DNA of 64,000 nucleotides from assembly GCA_000432895.1 (NCBI GenBank), contig FR889447.1:20419-84418 (forward strand), written 5' to 3'. The notes beneath the pieces are model-generated. The model searched no databases. It was not told the origin of the DNA and saw only the letters and a program-made list of their open reading frames with translations. Origin of the DNA: Firmicutes bacterium CAG:449. Its GTDB lineage: Bacteria; Bacillota_I; Bacilli_A; RFN20; CAG-449. Positions within the stretch are counted from its first letter, which is position 1. Each line of letters opens with the position of its first letter. Position numbers and translations under genes: made by a program. This document shows, piece after piece, positions 17,262 to 26,456 of the stretch.

Positions 17262-18493
17262 TTGGAAAAGTATTAGTTCATTCTTATTCACAATATATTC
17301 ATACTTTACTAACACAAAAAGAATATGTTTTAAAATCTTTAGATGAAAATGAATTTATAAATTTTATGAAAAATAAAGATTTTAAAGGAATTAATGTTAC
17401 TATTCCTTATAAAGAAAAAGTTATTCCTTACTTAGATGAAATTGATGAAAAAGCTTCTTTAATAGGGGCCGTTAATACTATTATTAATCAAAATAATCAT
17501 TTAAAAGGCTATAATACTGATTATTATGGTTTTATCAAGATGATAAAAAGACATAACATCAATTTTGAAAATAAAAAAGTTTTGATTTTAGGTTCTGGAG
17601 GAACTTCAAAAACTATTAAACAAGCTTTAATTGATTTATCCGCTAAAGAAATATATATTGTTTCAAGAACGAAAAAGAAGAATGTTATTACTTACCAAGA
17701 ATTAGATAATTATTTTGATATAGATTGTATTATTAATACTACACCATATGGAATGTATCCAAATTATGAAAAAGATACTTTAATAGATGTAAAAAAATTT
17801 CCGTATTTAAGTTTATGTATTGATATAATTTATAATCCATATAAAACAAATTTTTTATTAGAAGCAAAAAAAAGAAATATTAAAATTATTTCAGGACTAG
17901 AAATGCTTGTTGAACAAGCAATTTTAGCAAGTGAATTATTTTTTAATGTTAAATATAGTGAAATTGTGTATAAAAATATTTTTCATCAAACAATGTTAAA
18001 ATATAATAATATTGTTTTAATTGGAATGCCTGCTTCTGGAAAAACTACAGCTTCAAGAATATTATCAAAAAAATTAAAAATGGAATATCTTGATTTAGAT
18101 GAAGAATTTGAAAAAATTAATAATGTTTCAATTAAAGAGTATTTTGAAAAATATTCAGAAAGTGCTTTTAGAGAGCAAGAAAATCAAATAGTAAAAAGTA
18201 TAAAAGATGTTCGAGGAAAAATAATTTCTACTGGGGGAGGAACTTTCTTAAACGAAGAAAATGCAGAAATTTTATCAAGAAATGGAATTGTTATATTTTT
18301 AAATAGAGATTTATATTCAATAAAAAAAATAAAGTCTTTAAAGAAAACTAGACCTTTACTTACTGATAATAATGCTTTACAAGATTTATATGAAAAAAGA
18401 ATAGAAATATATAAAAAATATGCAGATAAAGAAATTTATTGTAAAGGAACAAAACTTAATACAATTAATTTAATTTTGGAGAGTTTAAGATGA
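17246..18493 (+). CDS. aroE-aroK: Fused shikimate dehydrogenase (AroE) - shikimate kinase (AroK)
   Basis: A 415-residue bifunctional protein. Residues 1 to about 250 are AroE: YGLIGKVLVHSYS, NVTIPYKEKV (catalytic Lys56), GYNTD (Asp92), the NADP loop ILGSGGTSKT and the C-terminal GLEMLVEQ. Residues about 253-415 are AroK: Walker A IGMPASGKTT (259-268), the shikimate-binding LDLDEEFE, FRE (Arg309) and STGGGTF. Together they carry out steps four and five. The AroE substrate loop usually reads KP-x-x-HS-x-SP; here it is KVLVHSYSQ, a divergent version. The fusion is in frame, with a short linker and no internal SD evident. Confidence 0.93.
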   Translation: MEYGLIGKVLVHSYSQYIHTLLTQKEYVLKSLDENEFINFMKNKDFKGINVTIPYKEKVIPYLDEIDEKASLIGAVNTIINQNNHLKGYNTDYYGFIKMIKRHNINFENKKVLILGSGGTSKTIKQALIDLSAKEIYIVSRTKKKNVITYQELDNYFDIDCIINTTPYGMYPNYEKDTLIDVKKFPYLSLCIDIIYNPYKTNFLLEAKKRNIKIISGLEMLVEQAILASELFFNVKYSEIVYKNIFHQTMLKYNNIVLIGMPASGKTTASRILSKKLKMEYLDLDEEFEKINNVSIKEYFEKYSESAFREQENQIVKSIKDVRGKIISTGGGTFLNEENAEILSRNGIVIFLNRDLYSIKKIKSLKKTRPLLTDNNALQDLYEKRIEIYKKYADKEIYCKGTKLNTINLILESLR

Positions 18494-18924
18494 AGATAAT
18501 GATTATCAATGGACCAAATATTAATATGCTTGGTATTCGAGAAACAAATTTATATGGAATTACTTTTTATCATGATTTAGAAAAGAAAATAAAAATCTGG
18601 GCTAAAGAAAATAATCTTAAAGTTGAAATTCATCAATCCAATTATGAAGGAAAAATCATTGATTTAATACAAAAGGCTTATTTTAAAAAATTTAATGGTA
18701 TAATATTAAATGCTGGGGGTTATACACATACCTCAATTTCAATTTTAGATGCCTTAAAATCAACAAATATTCCTTGTATAGAGGTTCATTTAACTGATAT
18801 AGAAAAAAGGGAAGAATATAGAAAGCGTTCATATATTTCTGAATATGCATTTAAGGTTATCAAAGGTCTTGGTATAGAAGGTTATCACCAAGCGTTAGTT
18901 AGTTTTAAGGAGAATGAAATATGA
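18490..18924 (+). CDS. aroQ: 3-dehydroquinate dehydratase, type II
   Basis: A 144-residue protein, the right size for the dodecameric type II enzyme. It removes water from 3-dehydroquinate to give 3-dehydroshikimate (step three). Motifs are INGPNINMLGIR, LYG (catalytic Tyr), HQSNYEG, ILNAGGYTHTS, EVHLTD and the C-terminal GLGIEGYHQAL. It overlaps its neighbours on both sides by 4 bp (ATGA). Confidence 0.96.
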   Translation: MKIMIINGPNINMLGIRETNLYGITFYHDLEKKIKIWAKENNLKVEIHQSNYEGKIIDLIQKAYFKKFNGIILNAGGYTHTSISILDALKSTNIPCIEVHLTDIEKREEYRKRSYISEYAFKVIKGLGIEGYHQALVSFKENEI

Positions 18925-19940
18925 TTCTAATTATAAAAAATGAAGCCACAGAAAAAAGTATTATTGAATTACAAGATTATTTGGCAGATAACAATTTCTT
19001 TTATGAAATTATTCAAGGTAATAATACAAAAGTAATGACAGTTATTGGTGATACTTCTTTACTTGATGATAATATTGTTCGTTCGTTTGATTGTGTTGAT
19101 GATGTTAAAAGAATTACTCCTGCTTATAAAAAAGTAAGTAGAAAATATCATCCAGAAGATACGATTGTTGAGGTTAATGGAATTAAAATAGGTGGAAAAG
19201 AAAATGTTGTTTTAATTGCTGGACCATGTTCAATTGAAGGAGAACAATCAACTTTATATATTGCTGAAAATGTTCAAAAGATTGGAGCTAAAATTTTTAG
19301 AGGTGGAGCTTATAAAGGAAGAACTTCACCATATTCATTCCAAGGCTTAAAACAAGAAGGTTTAAAAGATTTACAAAAAGTAAAAACTTATTTTAATATG
19401 CCAGTAGTTTCAGAAATTTTATCTATTGAACAAATTCCTGAATTTGTTGAAAAAGTAGATATTATTCAAGTTGGTGCAAGAAATATGCAAAATTATGAAT
19501 TATTAAAAGCTTTAGGTAAAATAAATAAACCAATTTTATTAAAAAGAGGAATGTCTGCGACAATTGAAGAATTATTAATGGCAGCAGAATATATTGTTAA
19601 TGGTGGTAATAAGAATGTTATTCTTTGTGAAAGAGGAATTAGAACATTTGAAAAAGCATTTAGAAATACTTTAGATTTAGCTTCTGTTCCTTATTTAAAG
19701 AAAATAACTCATTTACCAATTATTGTTGATCCTTCTCATGGAACTGGAAGAAGAGAATTAGTTGAACCTATGACGCTTGCAGCGATTGCTTGTGGAGCAG
19801 ATGGAGTAATGATGGAAGTTCATAATAATCCTCAATGTGCTTTCTCTGATGGAGCACAATGCATTGATTTTGAAGAATTTGCTCAAATTGTCAAAAAATC
19901 TAAATTAATTGCTAAGGCTATTGGAAGGGATATTTATTAA
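18921..19940 (+). CDS. aroF: DAHP synthase with N-terminal regulatory domain (class I-beta)
   Basis: A 339-residue protein condensing phosphoenolpyruvate and erythrose 4-phosphate, the entry step of the pathway. Residues 1 to about 70 resemble the ferredoxin/ACT-like domain through which phenylalanine or tyrosine inhibits this class. The barrel contains VVLIAGPCSIEGE, IFRGGAYKGRTSPYSFQG, GARNMQNYELL, ILCERGIRTFE and IVDPSHGTGRR, all typical. The gene shares one base with the aroA start. Having the first committed enzyme as fifth gene means flux control is probably by feedback rather than gene order. Confidence 0.95.
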   Translation: MILIIKNEATEKSIIELQDYLADNNFFYEIIQGNNTKVMTVIGDTSLLDDNIVRSFDCVDDVKRITPAYKKVSRKYHPEDTIVEVNGIKIGGKENVVLIAGPCSIEGEQSTLYIAENVQKIGAKIFRGGAYKGRTSPYSFQGLKQEGLKDLQKVKTYFNMPVVSEILSIEQIPEFVEKVDIIQVGARNMQNYELLKALGKINKPILLKRGMSATIEELLMAAEYIVNGGNKNVILCERGIRTFEKAFRNTLDLASVPYLKKITHLPIIVDPSHGTGRRELVEPMTLAAIACGADGVMMEVHNNPQCAFSDGAQCIDFEEFAQIVKKSKLIAKAIGRDIY

Positions 19941-21190
19941 TGAATATCCCTTCTTTTGTTCCTTGTGGAAAAGTTAGTTTGCCTTCTTCAAAAAGTTATT
20001 TTCATCGTTATTTAATTTCTTTTTTTATTGCTAATAAGAAATCATCTTTAACTTATTATTCAATGTGTGAGGATGTTTATTTAACATTAAAAGCTTTAGA
20101 AAAATTAGGTGGTGAATTTTTAATTGAAGAAAATAAAATTACTTTTTTTAAAAGGAAAAGTGCACCTAATTATGTTGAATTTGATGTTAAAGAAAGTGCT
20201 TCTACTTTAAGATTTTTATTTTTTATTAGTTGCTATTTATCTTCTCATATTAAAATAAATGGAAGTAAGTCTTTATTTAAAAGAGGAATTAAACCAATTG
20301 AAGAATTTTTAAAAAATCAAAACATTAAATATAATTTACAAGATACTTATTTAGAAGTTTTTGGAAAAATAAAAGTCGATAATTTTATTTTAAATGAGAA
20401 CATTTCTAGCCAATATATTACAGGTTATTTATTTTTATTAGGAATAAGTAAAGAAGATAAATATATTAAATATCCTGTAAATATGGAATCTTTTTCTTAT
20501 GTAGAAATGAGTTTAAAATCTTTAGAAGATATTGGAGTTAGTTTTATTAACGAAGATAATCTTATAAAATTAAATAAAATTAATTATTGCTCTAATGATA
20601 TTGTGCTTGAACAAGATTATTCTTCTTTAGCAAATTTTGCTGTTTTAGGAGCTTTAAAAGGGAAAGTTATTTTTGAAAATTTAAATTTAACTTCTTTACA
20701 AGGTGATAAAAAAATTCTAGAAATATTGATGGATGGAAGAGCAAAAATTGATTTTTTTCAAAATGAAGTGAGTTTCAATTCTTCAATTATTAAAGGCCAA
20801 ACAATTTCTTTAAAAGATTGTATAGATTTAGGACCAATACTTTTTGTTTTAGCTTCTTATAGTTATGGTAAAACTACATTTATTAATTTTTCTAGATTAA
20901 TATATAAAGAAAGTAATCGTTTAAAATGTATGTTTGATGAATTAAAAAAAACAAATGTTGATATTAATATTGTTAATGATGAAGTAATTATTAATGGTAA
21001 AGCCTCTTATGAAGGAGGTTATCATTTTTCTAGTCATAATGATCATCGAATTTGTATGGCATTAACAATTTTTAGTGTTTTAAGTAAAGGAAATTGTATA
21101 ATAGATGGTGAAGAATGTGTAAAGAAATCATATCCACATTTTTTTGAAGATTTATTTTCGTTAAGGAGTCAAAATGAAAACAATTGTTAG
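19940..21190 (+). CDS. aroA: 3-phosphoshikimate 1-carboxyvinyltransferase (EPSP synthase)
   Basis: A 416-residue two-domain protein of the EPSP synthase fold (step six). It is recognisable by SLPSSKSYFHRYLI near the start (equivalent of PGSKS-x-x-NR), SASTLRFLFF, ISSQYITGYLF, QDYSSLANFAVLGAL, ESNRLKCMFDELKK and HNDHRICMALT. It is quite divergent. The usual Asn-Arg of the first motif is His-Arg, and the GTAG-type loop is replaced by KESASTLRF. It overlaps mnmE by 17 bp, so the shikimate and tRNA-modification genes are probably one transcript. Confidence 0.92.
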   Translation: MNIPSFVPCGKVSLPSSKSYFHRYLISFFIANKKSSLTYYSMCEDVYLTLKALEKLGGEFLIEENKITFFKRKSAPNYVEFDVKESASTLRFLFFISCYLSSHIKINGSKSLFKRGIKPIEEFLKNQNIKYNLQDTYLEVFGKIKVDNFILNENISSQYITGYLFLLGISKEDKYIKYPVNMESFSYVEMSLKSLEDIGVSFINEDNLIKLNKINYCSNDIVLEQDYSSLANFAVLGALKGKVIFENLNLTSLQGDKKILEILMDGRAKIDFFQNEVSFNSSIIKGQTISLKDCIDLGPILFVLASYSYGKTTFINFSRLIYKESNRLKCMFDELKKTNVDINIVNDEVIINGKASYEGGYHFSSHNDHRICMALTIFSVLSKGNCIIDGEECVKKSYPHFFEDLFSLRSQNENNC

Positions 21191-22490
21191 TTTAATTACT
21201 CCTCCATTAAATGCAGCAGTCGCCGTTATTAGAATGTCAGGAGATGAAGCAAAAACTATTGCTCAAGAAATTTTTTCACGACCAATAGAAAAACCTAATC
21301 ATGTTTATTATGGAAATATTATTGATGGTAAAGAAATTGTTGATCAAGTTTTATTAACTTATTTTGCTTCACCAAAATCTTTTACAGGTGAAGATGTTGT
21401 GGAAATTTCTACTCATGGATCAATGCTAATTGCTAATCAAGTAATTGAATTAATTATTTCTAAAGGTGCTAGACTTGCTGAAAGAGGAGAATTTTCTTCT
21501 CGAGCGTATTATAATAATAAAATTGATTTAGTCCAAGCAGAAGCTATTTTATCTACAATAGAGGCTAATACTTTAGAAGCAAAAAAATTAGCATTATATT
21601 CTTTAAATGGAGAAACCTCATCTTTAATAAAACCATTAATTGATAATTTGGCTTCTTTATTAAGTAATATTGAAGTAAATATTGATTATCCAGAGTATTT
21701 AGATATTGAAGAGGTCACTTATTCTAGAATCAAAAAAGAATGTTTAGAGATGGTTAATGAATTAGATAAATTATTATCTCAATCAAAAAAATCTCAATAT
21801 TTTATGCATGGGATTAATGTTTGTTTAGTTGGCTTACCAAATACAGGAAAATCATCTTTATTAAATGCTTTTTTAAATCAAGAAAAAGCAATTGTAACTA
21901 ATGTTCCAGGAACCACTAGAGATATAGTGGAAGGAAATATTAATTTGGATGGATTACCTTTACATTTACTTGATACCGCGGGAATTAGAAAAGCTGATAA
22001 TGTTGTTGAACAAATTGGTATTAGTAAATCTCAAGAAAGTATTAAAAATGCTGATTTAGTAATTATGGTTTTAGATGCAACAAGACAAATTAATGATGAA
22101 GAAAAAGAAATACTTAACTCTATTAAAGATAAAAACTATATTTTAGTTTATAACAAGAAAGATTTAATAGATAAAGTTGATGATGATAAAATCTATATTT
22201 CCGCTTTAAATAAAGATATTAGTTCTTTAAAAAAGAAAATCTTATCTTTATTTAATTTATCAAGTAGTGATTTAACGCCTTCTTTATGTACATCTAGACA
22301 AGTTGGTTTATTACAAAAAGCTAAAAATAGTTTATTAAAAGCTCAAGAAGATGCTTCAAATAATGTTCCTATTGATTTAGTAAGTGTATCTATTAAAGAA
22401 AGTTATGATAGTTTAAAAGAAATCTTAGGAATGAATGTTAATATTGATTTATCAGAAGAGATTTTTTCTCGTTTTTGTGTGGGGAAATAA
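21174..22490 (+). CDS. mnmE: tRNA uridine-5-carboxymethylaminomethyl modification GTPase MnmE
   Basis: At 438 residues it is close to the normal length. The N-terminal tetrahydrofolate-binding domain begins IVSLITPP and has EDVVEISTHG. The G domain has GLPNTGKSS (G1), TTRDI (G2), DTAGIRK (G3) and NKKD (G4). The protein ends in FCVGK, whose Cys matches the family's C-terminal C-[IVL]-G-K. With MnmG it modifies wobble uridine 34 of several tRNAs; mnmG is not in the window. SD AAGGAG precedes the ATG inside the end of aroA. Confidence 0.96.
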   Translation: MKTIVSLITPPLNAAVAVIRMSGDEAKTIAQEIFSRPIEKPNHVYYGNIIDGKEIVDQVLLTYFASPKSFTGEDVVEISTHGSMLIANQVIELIISKGARLAERGEFSSRAYYNNKIDLVQAEAILSTIEANTLEAKKLALYSLNGETSSLIKPLIDNLASLLSNIEVNIDYPEYLDIEEVTYSRIKKECLEMVNELDKLLSQSKKSQYFMHGINVCLVGLPNTGKSSLLNAFLNQEKAIVTNVPGTTRDIVEGNINLDGLPLHLLDTAGIRKADNVVEQIGISKSQESIKNADLVIMVLDATRQINDEEKEILNSIKDKNYILVYNKKDLIDKVDDDKIYISALNKDISSLKKKILSLFNLSSSDLTPSLCTSRQVGLLQKAKNSLLKAQEDASNNVPIDLVSVSIKESYDSLKEILGMNVNIDLSEEIFSRFCVGK

Positions 22491-22492
22491 AG

Positions 22493-23251
22493 ATGATTTT
22501 TGATACACATTGCCATCTTTACGATGATCCTTTTACGGATTTAAAAGATGTTATAAAAAGAGCACAAGATAATAAAGTTGAATTAATGTTAATTCCAAGT
22601 GATAATATTATAAATTCAAAAAAAAGTATTGATTTAGCAAGTAAATATTCTTTTATTTATTCTGCAATAGGAATTTTTCCTGGTGAAGTAGATAATTTAG
22701 ATCTTTCTTGCTTAGAAGAAATAGAAAAACTCGCTCAAAATAAAAAAGTTAAAGCAATTGGTGAAATTGGTTTAGATTATCATTATTATCAAGATAATAA
22801 AGAAAAACAAAAAATATTTTTCATTAAACAAATTGAATTAGCTAATAAATTACATTTACCAATTATTGTTCATTCTCGTGATGCTTGTGAAGATACATTA
22901 GCTGTTTTAGATGAAAATAAACCATTATATGGATGTGTATTTCATTGTTTTTCATATTCAGTGGAAGTAATGAAAATCTTAATGAAAAGAGGCTATTATA
23001 TTGGTTTAGATGGACCAGTTACTTATAAAAATGCCTCCACGCCTAAACAAGTAGCTAAAGAAGTTGATATAAATAGATTGCTAGTAGAAACTGATTCACC
23101 TTATTTAACACCTACTCCTCATCGTGGAGAAAGAAATGAACCTGCTAGAATTATTTATACTATTCAAGAAATTGCTTTATTAAGAAATATGTTTTACGAT
23201 GATGTTTGTAAAATAACTTATGAAAATGGTAGGGAATTTTTCTCTATATGA
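22493..23251 (+). CDS. tatD: TatD-family metal-dependent deoxyribonuclease
   Basis: A 252-residue TIM-barrel hydrolase. The start at 22493 is preferred over an in-frame GTG at 22475 because it has an SD-like GGGGAAA and yields the canonical beginning MIFDTHCHLYDD. Metal-site motifs: DTHCHLYD, GEIGLDYHY, PIIVHSRDA, VFHCFS and the final ETDSPYLTP. It sits before the RNase M5 gene, the typical Firmicute order tatD-rnmV-rsmA, and overlaps it by 4 bp. Confidence 0.95.
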   Translation: MIFDTHCHLYDDPFTDLKDVIKRAQDNKVELMLIPSDNIINSKKSIDLASKYSFIYSAIGIFPGEVDNLDLSCLEEIEKLAQNKKVKAIGEIGLDYHYYQDNKEKQKIFFIKQIELANKLHLPIIVHSRDACEDTLAVLDENKPLYGCVFHCFSYSVEVMKILMKRGYYIGLDGPVTYKNASTPKQVAKEVDINRLLVETDSPYLTPTPHRGERNEPARIIYTIQEIALLRNMFYDDVCKITYENGREFFSI

Positions 23252-23772
23252 AACCAGTAATTGTAGTAGAAGGGAAAACTGATGTACAAAGACTTGAAAA
23301 TCTAGTAGATGCCGATTTTGTTATTTGTAATGGATCAGCTATTGATGAAGAAACAATTGCTTATATTGATGAATTATCAAAGATTAGGAAAGTTATTATT
23401 TTTACTGATCCAGATTATCCTGGTACGCAAATAAGAAATAAAATTGCTAGTAAAGTTAAAAACGTATATCATGCTTATGTAGATAGAAATAAAGCAAGTA
23501 ATGGAAAAAAATTAGGAATTGCAGAAACTGAAAAAGAAGAGATTTTAAACGCTCTTAGTAATTATGTTTTTTATAATCAAGAAAAGAATAATCAAATTAC
23601 TATGAATGATTTTTATTCACTAGGTTTAGCAGGTAGTGAAAATTCTTCTTTGCAAAGAGAAAAAATATCAAAAAAATTTTCTTTAGGATATAACAATAGT
23701 AAATCATTATTAAAAAAAATAAATATGTTAAATATCTCATTAGAACAATTAAAGGAGGCTTTAAATGATTAG
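23248..23772 (+). CDS. rnmV: Ribonuclease M5
   Basis: A 174-residue TOPRIM protein that matures 5S rRNA in low-GC Gram-positives. The TOPRIM motifs are VVEGKTD (catalytic Glu8), the NGSAID block and FTDPDYPG (Asp54 and Asp56). The C-terminal part (GLAGSENSSLQREKISKKF) matches the RNase M5 C-terminal domain. It overlaps rsmA by 8 bp, the standard arrangement. Confidence 0.95.
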   Translation: MKPVIVVEGKTDVQRLENLVDADFVICNGSAIDEETIAYIDELSKIRKVIIFTDPDYPGTQIRNKIASKVKNVYHAYVDRNKASNGKKLGIAETEKEEILNALSNYVFYNQEKNNQITMNDFYSLGLAGSENSSLQREKISKKFSLGYNNSKSLLKKINMLNISLEQLKEALND

Positions 23773-24562
23773 TAGTAAAGAATATGTTATTAAAACTATG
23801 GTTAGTTTACTAGCTAATCCTAAAAAAAAGTTTTCACAGAATTTTTTGATTGATTATCAAACAGTTATTAAAACAGTTGATGCTTTAAATGGAAAAAGTA
23901 AAACTATTATTGAAATAGGTCCAGGGTTAGGAGCGCTTAGCGAAGAAATAGTAAATAGAAATTATCTTTTATATGCTTATGAAATAGATCAAACAATGGT
24001 TAATCATTTAGAAAGTTTTTTCAAAAATAAGAATAATTTTCATGTTATACAAGGTGATTTTTTAAAACAAGATTTAAAATATGATGAATTAATTAGTGTT
24101 GTTTCTAATATTCCTTATAGTTTAACTACTCCAATTATTGAAAAAGTAATTTTATTACCTTTACAAATTGAAAGTTTTGTTTTTATGGTTCAAAAAGAAG
24201 CTGGACTTAGAATAATGGCAAAAAAAGGTAGTAAAGATTATTCTCCTTTATCAATATTTTTATCATATCTAGGAAAAATGGAAGTGGTTAATAAGGTTTC
24301 TAGAGATAAATTTCTTCCTTCACCCAATGTTGATTCGATTGTTTTAAAATTAACTTTTAATAAAAATAGAGATTATCAAAAAGAAAAAAAATTATATCAA
24401 TTATTAAATAATTCTTTTCGCATGAGAAGAAAAACTTTATATAACAATTTACATAATATTGAAAATATTAAAGAGATTCTTTTTAGATGTAATATAAAAG
24501 AAAATGCTCGTCCAGAAGAATTAGAATTAAATGATTATTTAAAAATATTAGAGTTAATTTAA
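23765..24562 (+). CDS. rsmA: 16S rRNA dimethyladenosine transferase (KsgA)
   Basis: A 265-residue SAM-dependent methyltransferase that dimethylates two adenosines near the 3' end of 16S rRNA. Landmarks are KKFSQNFLID, the SAM loop EIGPGLGALSEE (50-61), AYEID, the catalytic SNIPYSL (114-120) and the C-terminal SFRMRRKTLYNNL. It ends the tatD-rnmV-rsmA group. A 58-bp gap follows. Confidence 0.96.
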   Translation: MISSKEYVIKTMVSLLANPKKKFSQNFLIDYQTVIKTVDALNGKSKTIIEIGPGLGALSEEIVNRNYLLYAYEIDQTMVNHLESFFKNKNNFHVIQGDFLKQDLKYDELISVVSNIPYSLTTPIIEKVILLPLQIESFVFMVQKEAGLRIMAKKGSKDYSPLSIFLSYLGKMEVVNKVSRDKFLPSPNVDSIVLKLTFNKNRDYQKEKKLYQLLNNSFRMRRKTLYNNLHNIENIKEILFRCNIKENARPEELELNDYLKILELI

Positions 24563-24620
24563 TATTATATGTATAAAAATTCTTTTTTGAGCCAAATTAT
24601 TATTGAGGTGAAAAAAGAGA

Positions 24621-25280
24621 ATGAAAAACTTTTTTAAAAATATCAAAAATTGGAATGCTTCTTTAAAATTAGGAACGGCAATTACTTTAGGTGGAATAAT
24701 TATTGTAGGATCAAGTTTGATTTATGCATCTAATCAACCAACAAGTGAACCGCCAATTACTTATGTAACAACTTCAAATGATAATACAACAACAAGTGTT
24801 AATCCTCCAGTAGATGAAAAGGTCGAAGAAATAATAAGACCATATACAGTAAAATGTAATATCGATCATTATTTTTATGAAGAAACTGCAAGTAGTGAAA
24901 TTAAGGCAAAATCAATAGTTTCTATTCCAGGAACAAAAAGAACATATATGCTTTCTGAAGGTTGTGACTACAGTTATGATGGTAAAGACTTCGATGTTGT
25001 AGCTTCAATTTCAGGGACTATTACAGATAAAATTAATGATGCTAGTTTTGGGAATATTGTTATTTTAACTCATGAAAATGGAATTAAATTTATTTATGCT
25101 TCTCTTGATGAAGTGGTGGTAAATAAAGGTCAAAAAGTTTCTCAAGGAGATAAAATTGCTAAAGCTGGAACGTCTTTGTATACTGAAAAATTAGGAAAAT
25201 CATTGCATTTTGAAATTGTAAAAGGTGATGTTAATTTAAATCCAGAAAAATTATATTCTACATCAATAGAAAAAATTTAA
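24621..25280 (+). CDS. SpoIIQ-like degenerate M23 (LytM) peptidase-fold membrane protein
   Basis: A 219-residue protein with one N-terminal membrane helix (about 16-37, LGTAITLGGIIIVGSS) and a Thr/Ser/Pro linker. Then comes an M23 fold: YFYEETAS, CDYSYDGKDFDVVASISGTI, GNIVILTHENGIKFIYASL, VNKGQKVSQGDKIAKAG and LHFEI. Zinc-binding histidines are missing: the usual YAHL reads YASL and HLHFE reads SLHFE, so it is probably not an active peptidase. The FDVVASISG block and layout resemble Bacillus SpoIIQ, which pairs with SpoIIIAH during engulfment. A role in sporulation or cell-wall scaffolding is inference. SD GAGGTG lies just upstream. Confidence 0.72.
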   Translation: MKNFFKNIKNWNASLKLGTAITLGGIIIVGSSLIYASNQPTSEPPITYVTTSNDNTTTSVNPPVDEKVEEIIRPYTVKCNIDHYFYEETASSEIKAKSIVSIPGTKRTYMLSEGCDYSYDGKDFDVVASISGTITDKINDASFGNIVILTHENGIKFIYASLDEVVVNKGQKVSQGDKIAKAGTSLYTEKLGKSLHFEIVKGDVNLNPEKLYSTSIEKI

Positions 25281-25290
25281 TTAAAATTAA

Positions 25291-25326
25291 AAAAATACTC
25301 TAATTAAAATATATAGGAGTATTTTT
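25291..25326 (+). terminator. Hairpin overlapping the comFA ribosome-binding site
   Basis: AAAAATACTC (25291-25300) pairs with GAGTATTTTT (25317-25326) across a 16-nt loop. It terminates the M23 gene in the manner of an intrinsic terminator, but its 3' arm includes the GGAG SD (25316-25319) of comFA. It could therefore also hide that SD in read-through RNA. Confidence 0.6.
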
Positions 25327-25328
25327 TT

Positions 25329-26456
25329 ATGGCAAAATGTGAAATATGTTTAGCAGAAGATGATAAATATTTTGCTTTTAATAATGGAAAAATTTATTGT
25401 CGTAGATGTATTACTTTTAAAGGAGAAAAAGCTAAAATAAACAATTCTTCTAATAATGAAGTTATATTAGATTTAAAATATAATTTGTCTAAAAAGCAAG
25501 AAGAAATATCTTCAAATGTTTTAAAAGCATTTATTAATCATCAAAATGTTTTAATAAATGCAGTATGTGGTTCAGGTAAAACCGAATTAGTATATAAAAC
25601 AATTGAATATTGTTTAAAACATAAATTACAAGTTGGATTTGCTATTCCTAGAAAAGATGTTGTTATTGATTTATTTCCTCGTTTAAAAGATGCTTTTCCT
25701 CATCAAAAGGTTATTTCTATTTATGGAGGTCATACTAATAATTTATCTGGAGATATTATTATTTTAACCACTCATCAACTTTATCGTTTTGAAAATTATT
25801 TTGATTTATTAATTCTTGATGAAGTAGATGCGTTTCCTTTTTATAATAACCAATTATTAAACACTATGTTTAAAAAGAGTGTTAAAGGTAATTATATTAT
25901 GATGTCTGCGACTTCTTTAGATAATATTAAAGAGGAGATTATTAAACAAAATGGATTGATCTTTACTTTAAATAAAAGATACCATAATCATCCTTTACCT
26001 GTACCAACTATTAAAGAATTTTTTATTGGTAAAAATATATATTTAATTTATAAATTAAACAAGTTTTTAAAATGTAATAAACCAACTTTAATTTTTGTTC
26101 CGACCATTAAAATTTGTGAAAGATTATATATATTTTTAGAGGTGTTTTTTAAAAATGGAGAGTGTGTCCACTCTCAAAAGAAAAATAGAGAAGAAATAAT
26201 TGAAAATTTTAAGAAAAATAAGGTATTATTTTTAGTAACAACTTCAATTTTAGAAAGAGGTGTTACTATTAAAAACTTGCAAGTTATAGTTTATAATGCC
26301 GATAATTACCTTTTTGATAGTAAAGCATTAATCCAGATGGCAGGAAGAGTAGGAAGAAAAATAGATGCTTATGATGGAGAGGTGGTGTTTTTAGGTGGAT
26401 ATAATTCAACTTCAATGCAAGAAGCTAAAAGAAAAATTTTACAAGCCAATAAATAG
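25329..26456 (+). CDS. comFA: ComFA-like DNA helicase of competence
   Basis: A 375-residue superfamily-2 helicase, rather short for ComFA. An N-terminal four-cysteine zinc finger (Cys4, Cys7, Cys24, Cys27) precedes Walker A CGSGKTELVY (80-89), the DEVD box ILDEVDAFPF, MSATS (motif III) and the C-terminal TTSILERGVTI and QMAGRVGRK (motifs V and VI). ComFA helps pull single-stranded transforming DNA into the cytoplasm. It overlaps comFC by 62 bp. No other com gene lies in the window, so full competence is not shown. Confidence 0.9.
   Translation: MAKCEICLAEDDKYFAFNNGKIYCRRCITFKGEKAKINNSSNNEVILDLKYNLSKKQEEISSNVLKAFINHQNVLINAVCGSGKTELVYKTIEYCLKHKLQVGFAIPRKDVVIDLFPRLKDAFPHQKVISIYGGHTNNLSGDIIILTTHQLYRFENYFDLLILDEVDAFPFYNNQLLNTMFKKSVKGNYIMMSATSLDNIKEEIIKQNGLIFTLNKRYHNHPLPVPTIKEFFIGKNIYLIYKLNKFLKCNKPTLIFVPTIKICERLYIFLEVFFKNGECVHSQKKNREEIIENFKKNKVLFLVTTSILERGVTIKNLQVIVYNADNYLFDSKALIQMAGRVGRKIDAYDGEVVFLGGYNSTSMQEAKRKILQANK

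Noticed and set aside
7738..24562. Recoding of TGA as Trp (Mycoplasma-type code)
   Set aside because: TGA is a natural stop at rnpA, aroB, aroC and others, and Trp is written TGG throughout.
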